Source: Planctomycetaceae bacterium (GTDB lineage: Bacteria > Planctomycetota > Planctomycetia > Pirellulales > UBA1268). Taken from it: DNA of 7,309 bases. Numbering within the stretch: position 1 is the stretch's first letter; each line of letters begins with the position of its first letter. The notes beneath the pieces are model-generated. The model searched no databases, was not told the DNA's origin, and was given only the letters and a program-made list of their open reading frames with translations. The stretch spans positions 1 to 7,309 of the forward strand of contig CANETO010000088.1 of NCBI GenBank assembly GCA_947440895.1. The letters run 5' to 3'. Positions 6,382-7,309 of this stretch are shown piece after piece. A program made the position numbers and the translations under genes.

Positions 6382-6453
6382 TGCTATACTCTTCGGCTCA
6401 ACGGACTCACCCGGACACGAGTCATACCCGAACCACCGCCGCACACAAAGGAG
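6382..6453 (+). promoter_or_regulatory. trxA promoter (extended -10) and ribosome binding site
   Basis: TGCTATACT (6382-6390) is an extended -10: TGn followed by a five-of-six TATAAT match. That would explain why no -35 box is seen 17 bases upstream. The start point would be near 6397, giving a leader of about 65 bases. AAAGGAG (6447-6453), eight bases before the ATG, is the strongest Shine-Dalgarno in the window. It decides the trxA start and implies high translation. Confidence 0.6.
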
Positions 6454-6461
6454 CACTCACC

Positions 6462-6791
6462 ATGGGCAACGCACTGCAGTTCACTGACGACAATTTTCAG
6501 AAAGAAGTGCTCGACTCCCCGGTGCCAGTGCTCGTCGACTTCTGGGCCCCTTGGTGCGGCCCCTGCCGAATGATTGGACCGACGATCGAAGAACTCTCCG
6601 CCGAGAACGCCGGCAGCTTCCGCATCGGTAAGGTGAACGTCGACGAGAACAGCCAACTGGCGATGACCTACAACGTCGCGAGTATCCCCACGATCATGAT
6701 CTTCCAGGGTGGCCGTCTCGTGCAGCAGTTCATGGGCGTGCAGCCGAAGGCGAAGCTCCAGCAGGCCCTCGACGAGGCGAAGTCGGCCTGA
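6462..6791 (+). CDS. trxA: thioredoxin
   Basis: Small cytoplasmic dithiol-disulfide oxidoreductase that reduces ribonucleotide reductase, peroxiredoxins and other targets, itself reduced by thioredoxin reductase. The 109 residues are the usual length. The active site WCGPC is at 31-35, preceded by VDFWAP (25-30) with the buried Asp26. The cis-proline loop is SIPT (74-77), and the C-terminal part has the FQGGRLVQQFMG strand-turn (81-92). All hallmark residues are present. The frame stays open upstream as far as 5844, but the strong AAAGGAG at 6447-6453 and the standard length fix the ATG at 6462. It appears to be transcribed alone, converging with the sigma factor gene across 47 bases in which only a weak 5-bp stem (6790-6803) without a T run is seen. 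Confidence 0.96.
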   Translation: MGNALQFTDDNFQKEVLDSPVPVLVDFWAPWCGPCRMIGPTIEELSAENAGSFRIGKVNVDENSQLAMTYNVASIPTIMIFQGGRLVQQFMGVQPKAKLQQALDEAKSA

Positions 6792-6838
6792 CCGGCAGCG
6801 GTCGGTGTCCAGCTGGCAGTGCCCCGGAGGCTGTGCGA

Positions 6839-7309
6839 TTACGTGCTCACGGCCTCCAGTTCCGGCATGTCTGCGCTTGTATCGCTTTGAATCTGGCGTG
6901 CCGCTGTCGAAACGAGTCTGTGTCGCCCGGGTGACGTCGTCTTGAGCCGCGAGAAGGCCCTCTCGTCGACAAATCCGGAGAGCTGCGCATGCAGGCCGGG
7001 CTCGCGGAGCTTTTCCACCGCCTTGGCCTCGATCTGACGGACGCGTTCCCGAGTCACGTCGAAGAGCGAGCCAACTTCTTCGAGCGTGTAGCTGTAGCCG
7101 TCGGCCAGGCCGAAACGCAGGCGGAGGATTTCCCGCTCCCGGTAGGAGAGTCCGTCGAGTGCCCTGCCGATCACCGACTTGAGCGCCTGCTGATTGACCG
7201 CCTGCAGCGGATCCTCCTGCCGCTGGTCGCTGACAAACTCGCCCACGGCGCCGTCGTCGCTCTCGCCGAGCGGCTGATCGAGTGAGACCGGCTGCCGCGA
7301 CATCCTCCA
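6839..7309 (-). CDS. RpoD-type sigma-70 factor, C-terminal part (runs off right edge)
   Basis: The fragment starts at the window edge with Trp-Arg, then MSRQPVSLDQPLG, which matches sigma region 3.2 (E. coli has KEPISMETPIG). The Met at 7303 is therefore internal, although GGAGG directly abuts it. Counting from that Met: region 3.2 with GEFVSDQ (21-27), region 4.1 with LSYREREILRLRFGL (52-66), and region 4.2 with the helix-turn-helix TLEEVGSLFDVTRERVRQIEAK (about 73-94), which reads the -35 box. These are group 1/2 sigma hallmarks; the full gene would show whether it is the primary factor or a close paralogue. E. coli RpoD ends at FLDD, equivalent to FVDE (111-114) here, but this protein runs on for 40 Ser/Thr/Arg-rich residues. 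Regions 1 to 3.1 lie outside the window. Confidence 0.92.
   Translation of the reverse strand, partial: WRMSRQPVSLDQPLGESDDGAVGEFVSDQRQEDPLQAVNQQALKSVIGRALDGLSYREREILRLRFGLADGYSYTLEEVGSLFDVTRERVRQIEAKAVEKLREPGLHAQLSGFVDERAFSRLKTTSPGRHRLVSTAARQIQSDTSADMPELEAVST

Noticed and set aside
5844..6461. A 206-residue N-terminal extension in frame with thioredoxin
   Set aside because: It overlaps the orphan - strand gene and its sequence is Arg/Pro-rich filler. A strong Shine-Dalgarno sits directly before the ATG at 6462, which gives a normal thioredoxin length.
6790..6803. GACCG-GCAG-CGGTC stem between trxA and the sigma gene as a terminator
   Set aside because: Only five base pairs and no T run on either strand, so too weak to call.
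7301..7309. GGAGG-ATG at the right edge as the start of a short sigma-like gene
   Set aside because: There is no spacing between GGAGG and ATG, and the residues on both sides continue sigma region 3.2, so this Met is internal.

Overview
The window is a compact, GC-rich piece of bacterial chromosome made of housekeeping and regulatory genes. Its character suggests a planctomycete. The clues are a sigma-70 region 4 of the wording GYSYTLEEVG, a secreted PD40/TolB-like protein coupled to proC, and a very small Lys/Ala-tailed protein with an IRVGSNGNYAEGWDDVFG-type head. This assignment rests on sequence flavour and was not tested by a search. I see no tRNA, rRNA, CRISPR array, insertion sequence or phage gene.

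Layout, left to right. Positions 1-38 hold what may be the last codons of a + strand gene. It is followed by two perfect 8-bp stem-loop terminators facing each other (70-93 for the + strand, 141-166 for the - strand). Next comes a - strand pair read from 3385 down to 201: a PduO-type cob(I)alamin adenosyltransferase and a complete GlnD, joined by a 4-base ATGA overlap. An 80-bp divergent region (3386-3465) separates this pair from a + strand pair: a secreted PD40 beta-propeller protein and proC, also joined by an ATGA overlap. The only -10-like element there (TATACT) lies so close to the ATG that the + strand transcript may be leaderless. proC converges, with a 6-bp gap, on a 79-residue histone-H1-like gene on the - strand, whose upstream region carries two dyads over a TTGACA box. 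Beyond it lies a - strand orphan protein (5961-6374) that reads like a free-standing sugar-binding jelly roll of the glycoside-hydrolase-2 N-terminal kind. It diverges from thioredoxin (6462-6791, +), which has an extended -10 and a strong Shine-Dalgarno. The right edge holds the C-terminal part of a primary-type sigma factor on the - strand, with a tail of about 40 residues past the usual end.

How the genes relate: GlnD is the glutamine sensor that modifies PII, ProC makes proline, TrxA handles thiol redox, and the sigma factor serves general transcription. No obvious single pathway or defence system links them. The more unusual parts are the H1-like protein with its promoter dyads, the orphan jelly-roll protein, the sigma tail, and the AT-rich, two-way -10 elements at both divergent junctions. 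I do not see a convincing previously undescribed multi-gene system here.
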